Source of the DNA: GCA-003244245 sp052390115 | GTDB taxonomy: Bacteria; Actinomycetota; Actinomycetes; Mycobacteriales; Pseudonocardiaceae | Direction of reading: 5' to 3' | DNA length: 64,000 bases | Assembly (NCBI GenBank): GCA_052390115.1 | Contig: JBQTHE010000006.1 | Location: 1-64,000 of the forward strand | Program-made: the position numbers and the translations under genes | Notes under the pieces: model-generated | Databases searched by the model: none | The model's input: the letters and a program-made list of their open reading frames with translations, nothing else | What the model was told of the DNA's origin: nothing | In this document: piece after piece, positions 51,097 to 59,729 of the stretch | How positions within the stretch are numbered: position 1 is the first letter of the stretch | How the letters are laid out: each line of letters starts with the position of its first letter

Positions 51097-52674
51097 CTAC
51101 TCGTAGATTCCCTCGACCCGCCAGCGTCCTGTCTCGCAGGCCAGCAACACCGCGAGCGGTTCTGCTGTGCTTCCAATGGGTTCAGCGCCGAGCACCGCCT
51201 GCAGCCGCGCGCAGCGCCGCCCGCCACTGGGCTCCCACCAACGTTCCTCGACCGGCCACGGCCCCGCCCAGGTCAGCACCCGGCGCAGCGGTTGCCCGTC
51301 GATCGCGATGCGATACGGGGCACCGGTGAGCACCCCGCGCCCGCTCACCCCGACGACGCGCCCGGCCTCGTCGAGCACCTCGGCGGGCAGCGGGCAGGCA
51401 GGCACCCGGGACGGGGCTGGCGCGGGCAACCGGCCCGGCCAGGGATGATCCGCAACGCGCGCCGGGACGAGGTCGTCGCCCCACGGCACCAGGCTTATCC
51501 GGTCGGTGGGGTCCCGGCCGCCGCCGAGCACCCCGGTGAGGACCTCCTCGGGTCCGAGCATCCCCTGTACCCGGACCAGCGCCCGCCCAGCCCGCTCGTC
51601 GTCTTCCCCCGACTCCCCCCACAGCCCGCGCTGCAGCGCCTTCCCGCCGACCACCTCCTCGGGAGTCAGCTGCAGCAGTGTGATGCCCGCACTGGGCCGA
51701 GACCCGCGAGAGGTCAGCCAGCCGTCCAACTGCCAGCGCACCCGATCGGCGATGCCGGATGCCGTCAACGGCTCGGCGCAGCGCCACACCCGGTGCAGCT
51801 CCTCGCCCGCCTCGGTGCGAGCGCTGACGCCGAGCCGGATGCAGGCCAGGCCGCGGGAGGCCAGCGCGGCGTGCAACTGCTCTGCGGGTTCCCGGGAGGC
51901 GAACGCTGCCGCATCGACCCGGTCCACCGGCGGGTCGAGCCGGCGGGTGACGGCGAGGTCGATCGGCGGGCTGCGGCGGGCCAGTGGGCGCTCGTCGAGC
52001 CCCCGGGCGAGCCGGTGCGCGCGCACCCCGGCTGCACCGAACCGGGAGGCGACGTCGTCGACGTGCAGCGCAGCGAACGCACCCAGGGTGCGCAGCCCCA
52101 GCCGGTGCAGCAGGTCCACCAGGGCAGCCCGGTCAATCCCGGTGGCGGCTGGCTGGTGCAGCTCACCGACACCCAGCGGGGCGAGAAAGCCGGCCGACCC
52201 TCCCGGCGGCACCAGCAAACTCCGATGTGCAGCCAGGGTCGCGGCGAACAGGCCGTCGGCGATGCCGATCTGGCACCGGACCCCGGCCTGCGCAGCGACC
52301 ACGTCGACGATCCGTTCGACCACCGTGGCTTCGCTGCCGAAGTACCGGGTCGGACCGCGGGCCGGCACCGCGACCAGCCCGGGGCGCACCACCTCCACGC
52401 CGGGCGCCAGGGCCTCGACGGCGGCGACCACCGGCTCGAATGCCCGGGCGTCGCGGTCCGGGTCGTGGGCGAGCACGGCCAACTCCGGGCAACGACCCTG
52501 TGCCTCCCGACGGCGTTGCCCGCGGCGCACCCCGTGCGCCCGGGCCGTCGCCGAGCAGGCCACCACCCGGTTGGCGGCCACGACCGCCAGCGGTGCCTGC
52601 GCGGACAGTCCCTCGGCCGCCGCCACGGCCACCACCGGCCAATCCAGGCACCACACCGCAATCACTCGCAGCAC
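51097..52674 (-). CDS. imuB: ImuB, catalytically inactive Y-family polymerase homologue
   Basis: The hub of the ImuA'-ImuB-DnaE2 mutasome, linking the polymerase to the sliding clamp. It has 525 residues from GTG 52674. The N-terminal Y-family fold is recognisable (IAVWCLDWPVVAV, VVACSATARAHGVRRGQRRREA). The expected second acidic pair is replaced (VVRPGLVAVPARGP), so no polymerase activity is expected, as known for ImuB. A clamp-binding-like segment LQRGLWG lies in the second half. A perfect SOS box is centred about 24 bp upstream of the chosen start. An ATG inside the box (52698) is an alternative start. Confidence 0.92.
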   Translation of the reverse strand: MLRVIAVWCLDWPVVAVAAAEGLSAQAPLAVVAANRVVACSATARAHGVRRGQRRREAQGRCPELAVLAHDPDRDARAFEPVVAAVEALAPGVEVVRPGLVAVPARGPTRYFGSEATVVERIVDVVAAQAGVRCQIGIADGLFAATLAAHRSLLVPPGGSAGFLAPLGVGELHQPAATGIDRAALVDLLHRLGLRTLGAFAALHVDDVASRFGAAGVRAHRLARGLDERPLARRSPPIDLAVTRRLDPPVDRVDAAAFASREPAEQLHAALASRGLACIRLGVSARTEAGEELHRVWRCAEPLTASGIADRVRWQLDGWLTSRGSRPSAGITLLQLTPEEVVGGKALQRGLWGESGEDDERAGRALVRVQGMLGPEEVLTGVLGGGRDPTDRISLVPWGDDLVPARVADHPWPGRLPAPAPSRVPACPLPAEVLDEAGRVVGVSGRGVLTGAPYRIAIDGQPLRRVLTWAGPWPVEERWWEPSGGRRCARLQAVLGAEPIGSTAEPLAVLLACETGRWRVEGIYE

Positions 52675-52690
52675 TACCCGGGAGGCATTA

Positions 52691-52706
52691 TCGAACATAT
52701 GTTCGA
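52691..52706. promoter_or_regulatory. LexA-type SOS box of imuB
   Basis: TCGAACATATGTTCGA, a perfect 16-bp palindrome fitting TCGAAC-N4-GTTCGA, 17 bp upstream of the GTG start of imuB. The central CATATG contains an alternative ATG for the gene. Confidence 0.92.
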
Positions 52707-52752
52707 GCACTGTTCAAGTGAACCCGTCCGGCCAGCCGCTGTCAACCACGGC

Positions 52753-53397
52753 TTACGGCTCGAGCTCGCGGCGCCGCGGCCGCTTGCCTTTGGCGAGCCG
52801 TCGAGCATCCCGCAAGGGAAGGGCCGCAGCCTCCGGCGGCACCCGGTACACCTCAACCCCACCCATCAGGGAATAGGCCCGCACCCGGACCAGCGGAGCG
52901 CCAGGGCGTGGACGATGGGCGCTGCCGTGGAGGTCGTTGCCGCCGAGGAACGCACCACCACTCAGTTCGACATCCACAGTGTCCGGCAGGTAAATGGTGT
53001 CGCCGCCGCAGAACGCCGTCGCAACGATCGTGATCTCCTCGCCGTCGATCTCCGCACTGCGCAGGTCGATGTCCGAGCCACCGAACACGCTCACCGTCCG
53101 CAGCCGCCTAGCCACCCGCCAGCGGCCCCCGGTGGTCGAGCCCCCGAACACCGACACCAGCCAGCGTCGCGCCGGGCGACGGGTAGGCCGAGGCGTCCGC
53201 TCGGCCGGCAACCTATCGGTAGCACGCTGCAGTTCACCCGAGGTCTGCGCCGCGAGCGCCTGTTGCACCCGGTTCTCGAACTCGGCGAGTGTGAGGTCAC
53301 CTGTGCCCACGTGGTCCCGGAGCCGATCCACCGCCCGCTCCCGCTGATCGTCGGTGATCTCCAGCTGCTGTCCGTCGTCAGGCACGGGCTCCTCCAT
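52753..53397 (-). CDS. DUF1707 domain protein
   Basis: A 214-residue protein from ATG 53397. The N-terminal DUF1707 helix pair is RERAVDRLRDHVGTGDLTLAEFENRVQQALAA (split: basic helix, then the GDLTLAEF turn), about residues 17-55. An arginine-rich stretch leads to a DUF2154/LiaF-like beta domain with repeated VSVFGGS, then VVATAF-type and GGAFLGGNDLHG strands. Proteins of this layout are widespread in actinomycetes and thought to sit at the membrane, but no membrane helix is visible here. It lies between imuA' and imuB; an SOS link is only positional. Confidence 0.87.
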   Translation of the reverse strand: MEEPVPDDGQQLEITDDQRERAVDRLRDHVGTGDLTLAEFENRVQQALAAQTSGELQRATDRLPAERTPRPTRRPARRWLVSVFGGSTTGGRWRVARRLRTVSVFGGSDIDLRSAEIDGEEITIVATAFCGGDTIYLPDTVDVELSGGAFLGGNDLHGSAHRPRPGAPLVRVRAYSLMGGVEVYRVPPEAAALPLRDARRLAKGKRPRRRELEP

Positions 53398-53431
53398 GTG
53401 GACCAGGACGGGAGCGGACGTGCCGTTGTGC

Positions 53432-54202
53432 CTACCCCACGATCCCGACTGCGGCCCCACCATCGTGCACCAGCCAAGCACACTCCCGCAGACGATTGTC
53501 CCCTATGTCCCTTGTCCGAGTCGGAGTGACGAACCCGGCCGCCACCGGGCCACCGGGACCGGGCAGCAGCAGGCGGGCGGCGCGAGGCCGGGCCGCCGCA
53601 CCGCGGCCCACCGCGCGCACCACAACCTCGCGGCTGCGCAGCCGCCCGTGCCCAGCCTCGGCGCCGTGCCAGGCCTCGGCCCGGCAGTTCAGCTCGAGGT
53701 CCGCGCCCGGCCATCGACCGAGCGGGAGCAAGACCGACCCGCGCTGCCGCGCCCTGGCAGCCAGGGATCGTCGCGCCCCAGCGGGCATCCGGTCCGCGCC
53801 AGCCACTGCCACCAGACCCACCCCGTCGAGCAGGGCCGCGGCTACCGACGCCGGATCCGGCCCAGGTCGGGGGATCAGCGCCAGCCGCCGCACCACCACC
53901 CCCGCCTCGGCTGCGGCCAGCACGCCGAGGTCGCCGACGCCGACCACCGCGGCCCAGGCCCCCTGCGCGCTGGCCGCCGCCAGCAACGCCAGCAGCAGCG
54001 CTGTCGAGCCCTGCACCGCGACCACCGACCCCCGGCGCAGCCCACCGCCGGGTAGCAACGACGCGAGCGGCTCGACCACCGGGAACGGCGGCCGGCCGCC
54101 CGGGGCGTCGAGCCGCGCTCTCAGTACCGACGCGGGCGCGACCGGCACCGGACGGTCACTCTCCCGCCGTTGCAGCACCGACGCGACACTCGCACCCGCC
54201 AT
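53432..54202 (-). CDS. imuA': ImuA' (RecA-like mutasome accessory protein)
   Basis: A 256-residue, RecA-fold-like accessory factor that works with ImuB and DnaE2 in damage-induced mutagenesis. Conserved features are LPGGGLRRGSVVAVQGSTALLLALLA (a degenerate P-loop region, here split), AAVVGVGDLGVLAAAEAGV, RRLALIPRPGPDPASVAAALLDG and the RRLAARARQRGSVLLPLG segment. The Walker A is not intact, as usual for ImuA'. It starts at ATG 54202, 55 bp downstream of a perfect SOS box. It has the same strand and order as imuB and dnaE2. Confidence 0.88.
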   Translation of the reverse strand: MAGASVASVLQRRESDRPVPVAPASVLRARLDAPGGRPPFPVVEPLASLLPGGGLRRGSVVAVQGSTALLLALLAAASAQGAWAAVVGVGDLGVLAAAEAGVVVRRLALIPRPGPDPASVAAALLDGVGLVAVAGADRMPAGARRSLAARARQRGSVLLPLGRWPGADLELNCRAEAWHGAEAGHGRLRSREVVVRAVGRGAAARPRAARLLLPGPGGPVAAGFVTPTRTRDIGDNRLRECAWLVHDGGAAVGIVG

Positions 54203-54256
54203 CCGGCGACCTCCGCACCCAGATCCACTGCGGGGAAGGCAGCGCCAAATGTACTA

Positions 54257-54272
54257 TCGAACGTACGTTCGA
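54257..54272. promoter_or_regulatory. LexA-type SOS box of imuA'
   Basis: TCGAACGTACGTTCGA, a fully palindromic match to TCGAAC-N4-GTTCGA, 55 bp upstream of imuA'. It is the third such box in 3.4 kb. Confidence 0.92.
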
Positions 54273-54328
54273 GTTCTAGTTAACCTGAGCAATCGAGCAC
54301 CGTCAACCGCCACACGGTAGGGACGGTG

Positions 54329-55570
54329 TCAACTCCAGAGCGCGGCGACGGGCGCCGCGATGATCCGGTCGTCGAGCGGGAAGACTCGGGGGCCGGTGTG
54401 TAGCACGACGCCCACGACGAAACGCTCGCCAAGCTGATCACGCAGCCAGATCAGGTGCCTGGCCGAATCCAGCCTCGGTGCCGCGGTTGCCTTGACCTCG
54501 ATGGCCACCAGCCGGTGGGCGTCCAGCTCGGCGATCAGATCGACCTCGTGGTCGCCGTTGCGATCACGCAGGTGGTATAGCCTCAGCTGCGGGAAGCCCA
54601 GCTGTAACTCACCGCGGAGCTGCGCAAACACAAAGGTATCGAGCAGTCGACCAAACAGGTCGCCGTCTCGCAGTACGGCGTCAACCGTGAGCTGCAGCGC
54701 ACCCGCGACGAGTCCGGGATCCACGACATAGCGCTTGGGTGAGCGCACCAGCCGCTTGAGGCGGTTGCTGCTCCACGCCGGGACGGCGTCGATCACGAAC
54801 AGGTCACGCAGCAACCCCTCGTAAGCCTCCGCGGTCTTGCGGTCGATCTCAGCAGCCTTGTGCAAGGTGGCCAACGGCACCACACCGGCGGTGTTCAACG
54901 CGTACGCCTCAAAGAAACGACGAAGCCGGCCCGGATCGCGCCGCCCGTCGAGCTGATCAATATCTCGAGTGAACAGCTGGTCCAGGTAACTCCTCGACCA
55001 CAGCATGCGGCCGCGTTCGGTCCGTCCGAGCAGGTCGGGAAAGCCACCCTGAAGCGTCAGTTCGATGTAGTCCCGCAAGTCGGGAGGCTCGGCTGGGGCC
55101 CGCAGGCCCGCGATGCCATCCGACGCGATCCGCAGCAAGAACGGTGCCCGGCGCAGCTCACCGCCGATGATCTCGCGCATGGTCAGCGCCCCGATGTCGA
55201 CCTCAATCAACCGTCCGGTGCCGGGCCAAGTCGGGGAATCCAAGCGACCGCGCACCGAGCCGGTGACGATGAACCGGCCGGGTCGGGGAGCGGCATCGAC
55301 TGCGCGTTTGACCGCGCCCAGGACCGACGGAACGAGCTGCCACTCATCGATCAGCACAGGCTCGGCACGGTCGCGCAGTGCAGCGTCCGGATCAGCCTCG
55401 ACCACAGCGGCCTCCCGTGGCTCGTCGAGGCGGATCACGCTACGGGCGTGCCGGATTGCCGTGGTCGTCTTGCCGCTGGCCCGCGGCCCGACTAGCAGCA
55501 GGGCGGGAAACTCCGCGAGCAGGTCAGCGATCAACTCGTCGGCGAGTCGCGGAACATAGCGGCTGCTCAC
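54329..55570 (-). CDS. AAA ATPase with DUF4143 domain
   Basis: A 413-residue protein from GTG 55570. The ATPase part has the P-loop LLLVGPRASGKTTTAIRHA near residue 24, the Walker B EPVLIDEWQ and the sensor FIVTGSVRGRL. The second half is DUF4143: LDQLFTRDIDQLDGRRD, RRFFEAYALNTAG, ETAEAYEGLLRDLFVIDAV-like stretch and the nuclease-like strands HLRDRNGDHEVDLIAEL then AIEVKATAAP (D...ExK). Such proteins are common, mobile and of unknown role, perhaps defence-related. The promoter region upstream (55571-55703) has a near-palindrome CTGCTATT-CCC-AATACAGCAG. Confidence 0.88.
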   Translation of the reverse strand: MSSRYVPRLADELIADLLAEFPALLLVGPRASGKTTTAIRHARSVIRLDEPREAAVVEADPDAALRDRAEPVLIDEWQLVPSVLGAVKRAVDAAPRPGRFIVTGSVRGRLDSPTWPGTGRLIEVDIGALTMREIIGGELRRAPFLLRIASDGIAGLRAPAEPPDLRDYIELTLQGGFPDLLGRTERGRMLWSRSYLDQLFTRDIDQLDGRRDPGRLRRFFEAYALNTAGVVPLATLHKAAEIDRKTAEAYEGLLRDLFVIDAVPAWSSNRLKRLVRSPKRYVVDPGLVAGALQLTVDAVLRDGDLFGRLLDTFVFAQLRGELQLGFPQLRLYHLRDRNGDHEVDLIAELDAHRLVAIEVKATAAPRLDSARHLIWLRDQLGERFVVGVVLHTGPRVFPLDDRIIAAPVAALWS

Positions 55571-55703
55571 AGCGTGAGGGTACCTGCTATTCCCAATACA
55601 GCAGTAGAGAGGTTCCCGTAATCGCAGATGATCCACTCCCGATATCGCCGATGACCCGCACCCGGGCAGGCGGGCTTCGGCGGCAGTCCGCCGGCTGCGC
55701 CCG

Positions 55704-58700
55704 CTAGCCGACCGACATCGCCGGCACGGCAGCCGCCACCCTCGAGCGCACCTGAGGGGCGCGCAGGTACCCGCCGGAGTCATGGTTGTTGGGCGAGGGG
55801 TTGTCGACCTGGGTGTCGACGATTCTGGGGCCTCCGCCGAAGTCGTCAGAAAGGGTGGTGTCGAGCGTGATCACATCGAGCGGGTCGGCGAAGTTCGCCC
55901 ACAGCCCGACCGGCGGCGGGATCCGCAGCGGCTTGGCGATCACGTCCTGGATCTCGGTGTAGCCCAGCGGCGCGCCGAGGGTGACCAGCAGCGGCACCGC
56001 CCGGCCCGCGAAGCGCGGCTCGCTCAACACGTCGTAGGCGATCATCGTGCCGAGGCTGTGACTGACCACCACCACCGGCCCGGCCACCGCATCCAGGGCT
56101 TGCCGGAGCCGGTCTTGGATCGCATTGCGCTTGTCGGTGAAGATGTAGCTGTCGGCATCGGGGATGAGCCGTTGCAGCAGTTGCCGCAGCAGTAGGCGGC
56201 GCACCGATGGCGGTAGCGGCAGAACCCCCGTCACGCTGTCTTCCAAGGTCAGGGGCTGGCTCGCGGCCCGAGTCGCCATGTCGATCGACAGGCGCAGCGC
56301 CAGTGCCTGCCCGCGCGGGGTCAGCCCGGCGAACAGCTTCGCTTCCTCGGCGGCCATGGCCCGGGCACCGGCGGACCCCTCACCCAAGGTCGCTAGGGGT
56401 TCGCCAGTCGCAGCGGCCAGGGCGGCCAGCGCCTCATCCGGTGTGCCAGCGTCCGATCCGATCGCTCCGGGCTGGGCGTGCAGCAAGTCTGCGTAGTGGG
56501 CCATCCGGGTCCGCTGGCCCATGTCCCGGCCGAACAGGTCCTGGTCCCAAGTTCGCTTCAGGTCGTCTCTGGGTGGCTTGTTGCCGGCCCCGTGGATGTA
56601 TATGACGGTGGGCGCCTGTCCCGCAGAACTCATCGCCGCTTCCCTGAAGGACACCGGGGATGCGCCGGGGCTCGCCTGCAACTTCACGATCCGTTTGGCC
56701 ACCAGATCCCCGCCCGCGAAACCTTCCACACACACCAGCCGCGCGCCCGGCACGTTCCCGACGGTGACCGAAGCGCTGCCCCCGGCGACGTCAGCGACAT
56801 CGATGGATGTCCGGGGGCGGCCGTCAACATACACGTCGGCACGGTCCACGCCGGCGACCCCGAGCTCGATCCGCAGCGTGCCGTCGGCAGCCGGGTGGAC
56901 GTCGACGACCAGCTTGCGCACCGGCAGGCCGGCCAACAGCCGGCCCGCATGGTCGAGCAGGTCGACGTTGCCCTCGAGCACGTCCCGGCGGGTCATCCGG
57001 TGGCGTACGTCCGGTGTGACGCCGAGGTCCTCGACGGGGGTGCCGGCCAGCCTCCCCACCCGCAGGGTGCGCCGGACCGACACCCGCATGCCCGCCCCCT
57101 TCGGCAGGGGTTTGTACGGTGAGCCCGAGTCGCCCGGTGCGCTCTGCAGCAGGGCGCTGAGTAGCCCGTGGGTCCAGACATTGGCTCCGCCGGCGCCGGT
57201 GTTGTCGTCGGCGCCGAGGACCGGGCCGATGGCGTGGTCTTGGAATCCGGCCGCGAAGATATCGGTGGCTGAGTAGCAGCGGGCGTTCGTGATGAGGACG
57301 ACCGGGCCGTGGTATTGCTGGCCGATGTCGTTGGCGCCGGTCTCCGGAGTGATGGGGAAGGCGCTCGAGAACGGGGCGCCCGTCTCGGCGGCTTGGTCCA
57401 GCGAGGCAAACCACGGCCCGAGGTCGATCTGACCGGTCGGGTTGTCCTTGTGTTTGCTGCAGATACGGGCACTCAGGGGCGTACTGATGAACTGGACCGG
57501 CTCGGGGACGATCCGCCGGGGGGTGAGAGTCTGCAGGGTGAACTCACTCGCGAAGATGTGGCCGCCGCCGTTATCGCGTACATCCAGGATCAACCCGTGC
57601 TGCGGGAGCAGTCCGATCAGCCTGACGAACTCCTCGACGAAACCCACGGGATCGTTCACATTGAACGTGAAGATGCGGATGTGGCCGAAGGTGCCCGAGG
57701 CCGTCGCCACGCTTCGGGCTCTGAAGACGCCGGGCATGCTGGTCGGCGCATCTTCTCCGGCGGCGGCCGCAACGGCGGTGAGCGTCGGTGACTCGGCGGC
57801 CTGCGTCTGGCCGGCCACCTGAGGTACGAACAGCAGCGTCCTGGCCCGGCTGGCCTCGTCGCCATCGAGGTCGAGTCCCAGAGCAGTGGCGGTGGTGCTG
57901 ACCTCGTCGAGGTCGCCCACGAAGGATGGCAGGTTCTCGGTGATCAGCCATTTCTGGCGCAGCTCACGTTCGATGCCGTCGGTACCGTGATAGCTGACGG
58001 TGACCCACTCTTCGTCGGGCGGCAGGTGGGTGACCAGAGGCCGGACGGTCAGCGAGTCCAGGCCGCGGGCATGCCGGGCGGCGGCGTTGCTGCCGGCAAA
58101 CCGGGCAGCGTTGCGCTCAATGGCGCGAGCGACGGGGATCCCACTCCAGTGGGTCACCTCGGCGCCCGGGTCAAGTCCGGGCGCCGAGAAGCCCTGCATC
58201 ACCTGGGACACGACGCAATGCGAACCGCCCGAGTCGTCGAAGAACTCCTCCACCCGGAACGGCAGGAAGGCGACCTTGCCCGCGAAGGGACTGGGCAGCA
58301 GGTAGTTGGTGTGCAAGTCGCGGACGGAATGGAAGATCTCTGACATCTCGGTGTGGAACAACCACTCCGGATCGAGCTGGCCGGAAGCCTGGCGCTCCAG
58401 GCGGATGCGCAGCAGACGTAGCCGCTGCACCGGGTTGACGGCGTGCATCGCCACCTTGAGCGGGAGATGGACGTAGTTCTGCTCGAGCAACACGAGCGCC
58501 TGATCGACCAGCAGCCTGCGCTCTTGGACAGTGAGCGTGCCTGCGCCGCGGAGGAAGTCCCGCAACCCCACCGAGCCGGCCAGTTGATCCCGAACCGGCT
58601 CGGCGACGTCAGCCAGAAACGCTGCCGCCAAGGCGTTCTCGCTGAGGGCAGGGTTTCTGCCGGATCGACCGGCACTACCGCCGGAGCCCGCCGTCTCGTC

Positions 58701-58721
58701 TTGGCTGCTGGTCGCGGTCAC
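55704..58721 (-). CDS. S41-family peptidase fused to an alpha/beta hydrolase
   Basis: A 1005-residue fusion. Residues about 60-600 are an S41 tail-specific-protease-like module with FGHIRIFTFN, LILDVRDNGGGHIF (379-390) and the catalytic-serine segment NARCYSATDIFAAGF (Ser484). After a beta-rich linker, residues 697-1005 form a separate hydrolase with VIYIHGAGNKPP, the nucleophile elbow VVSHSLGT (Ser889), an acid near FADPLDVI (946-949) and His980 in NNHDSGGY. No signal peptide is seen. GTG 58721 has GGGAGG 6 bp upstream. Met697 directly precedes the hydrolase, as if two genes had joined. The substrate is unknown. Confidence 0.87.
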   Translation of the reverse strand: MTATSSQDETAGSGGSAGRSGRNPALSENALAAAFLADVAEPVRDQLAGSVGLRDFLRGAGTLTVQERRLLVDQALVLLEQNYVHLPLKVAMHAVNPVQRLRLLRIRLERQASGQLDPEWLFHTEMSEIFHSVRDLHTNYLLPSPFAGKVAFLPFRVEEFFDDSGGSHCVVSQVMQGFSAPGLDPGAEVTHWSGIPVARAIERNAARFAGSNAAARHARGLDSLTVRPLVTHLPPDEEWVTVSYHGTDGIERELRQKWLITENLPSFVGDLDEVSTTATALGLDLDGDEASRARTLLFVPQVAGQTQAAESPTLTAVAAAAGEDAPTSMPGVFRARSVATASGTFGHIRIFTFNVNDPVGFVEEFVRLIGLLPQHGLILDVRDNGGGHIFASEFTLQTLTPRRIVPEPVQFISTPLSARICSKHKDNPTGQIDLGPWFASLDQAAETGAPFSSAFPITPETGANDIGQQYHGPVVLITNARCYSATDIFAAGFQDHAIGPVLGADDNTGAGGANVWTHGLLSALLQSAPGDSGSPYKPLPKGAGMRVSVRRTLRVGRLAGTPVEDLGVTPDVRHRMTRRDVLEGNVDLLDHAGRLLAGLPVRKLVVDVHPAADGTLRIELGVAGVDRADVYVDGRPRTSIDVADVAGGSASVTVGNVPGARLVCVEGFAGGDLVAKRIVKLQASPGASPVSFREAAMSSAGQAPTVIYIHGAGNKPPRDDLKRTWDQDLFGRDMGQRTRMAHYADLLHAQPGAIGSDAGTPDEALAALAAATGEPLATLGEGSAGARAMAAEEAKLFAGLTPRGQALALRLSIDMATRAASQPLTLEDSVTGVLPLPPSVRRLLLRQLLQRLIPDADSYIFTDKRNAIQDRLRQALDAVAGPVVVVSHSLGTMIAYDVLSEPRFAGRAVPLLVTLGAPLGYTEIQDVIAKPLRIPPPVGLWANFADPLDVITLDTTLSDDFGGGPRIVDTQVDNPSPNNHDSGGYLRAPQVRSRVAAAVPAMSVG

Positions 58722-58808
58722 GGTCGCCTCCCGAATCTGCCTGGCAACCATGCCACTTCTGAAGCCGTCAGTTCCAGAGCCATTGGCGCAACCGGCACAC
58801 TCCATGCC

Positions 58809-59642
58809 GTGACGGGCTTCGACTGGATCTCCCTGTGCACCGACTACGGCTACGCCGACGGGTTCGTGGCCGCCTGCCACGGAGTGATCGCCCGGATCGC
58901 CCCACAGGCGCGGGTGCTGGATGTGACGCATGCGGTTGGCCCGGGAGACGTGCGTCATGGCTCGGTGCTGCTCGCCGACACGCTGCCCTGGCTGCCGGCC
59001 GCGGTGCATGTCGCAGTCGTCGACCCCGGGGTCGGTACGGCACGGCGCGGGATCGCGCTGGTCAGTGGCGACGCCGTGCTGGTCGGCCCGGACAACGGGC
59101 TGCTGCTCCCCGCCGCGCAGATCCTGGGCGGGGTGCGCGCTGCCTACCAGCTTGCCGAGCCCGCCTACCGGCTGCCGACGGTCAGCCCGACGTTCCACGG
59201 CCGCGACGTCTTCGCGCCAGCGGCAGCTCACCTGGCCGTGGGCGTGCCGCCGGACGCACTCGGTCCCGCGGTCGACCCGACCTCGCTGGTCACCCTGCCG
59301 GCGCCGGTGTGCCAGGTGGACGGCGATCGGATCCGGGTCGAGGTGCGCAACGTCGACCACTTCGGCAACGTGGCGCTCGCCGCTGGGGCAGCCGAGCTAG
59401 CCGCGGTCGGGCTGCGCGCCGGCGCGGTGGCGACCCTCCGGTGGCCGGCCGGCGCCGAGCGGGTGCTGCTCGGCACGACCTTTGCGGACGTGGCGGAAGG
59501 GGAGCTGATCCTGCTGGTCGACTCGACAGGCCACCTCGCGGTGGCCCGTCGCGGCGGCTCGGCCGCACACCACACAGCCCTCCACCCCGGCACCGTAGTC
59601 GAGTTGATCACCCCCTCTCACCCACCAAAAGCATCCACATAA
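58809..59642 (+). CDS. SAM hydrolase / SAM-dependent fluorinase-chlorinase family protein
   Basis: The DUF62 family splits S-adenosylmethionine with hydroxide (or halide in rare members) to adenosine and methionine. It has 277 residues from GTG 58809. Motifs are ISLCTDYGYADGFVAACHGVI, VLDVTHAVGPGDVRHGS, VHVAVVDPGVGTARRGIAL, LVGPDNGLLLPAA, FHGRDVFAPAAAHLA and VDHFGNVAL. The D-R-H triad of the hydrolase branch fits (Asp, Arg in ARRG, His in VRHG). Fluorinase-specific insertions are absent. It is divergent from the S41-hydrolase gene across 87 bp and converges on purH. Confidence 0.92.
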   Translation: MTGFDWISLCTDYGYADGFVAACHGVIARIAPQARVLDVTHAVGPGDVRHGSVLLADTLPWLPAAVHVAVVDPGVGTARRGIALVSGDAVLVGPDNGLLLPAAQILGGVRAAYQLAEPAYRLPTVSPTFHGRDVFAPAAAHLAVGVPPDALGPAVDPTSLVTLPAPVCQVDGDRIRVEVRNVDHFGNVALAAGAAELAAVGLRAGAVATLRWPAGAERVLLGTTFADVAEGELILLVDSTGHLAVARRGGSAAHHTALHPGTVVELITPSHPPKAST

Positions 59643-59719
59643 CGCTGGCGAGAACTGCGACAAGCATCCATATCGCGGTCCAGGGCAGCCTCCTGACAGC
59701 GATATGCATCCATGTGGCG
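59631..59719. repeat. Three GCATCCA-type short repeats between converging genes
   Basis: GCATCCACATAACGCTGG (59631), GCATCCATATCGCGGTCC (59664) and GCATCCATGTGGCGGTTGG (59706) share GCATCCA-AT--CG. The last two are partly inverted around GATATGCATCC. The block spans the 3' end of the SAM-hydrolase gene and the gap before the purH stop. Confidence 0.6.
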
Positions 59720-59729
59720 GTTGGCACCC

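Noticed and set aside
50704..53529. 941-codon plus-strand frame opposite imuB
   Set aside because: A shadow of imuB, DUF1707 and HNH coding; no family pattern, and real genes on the minus strand cover it.
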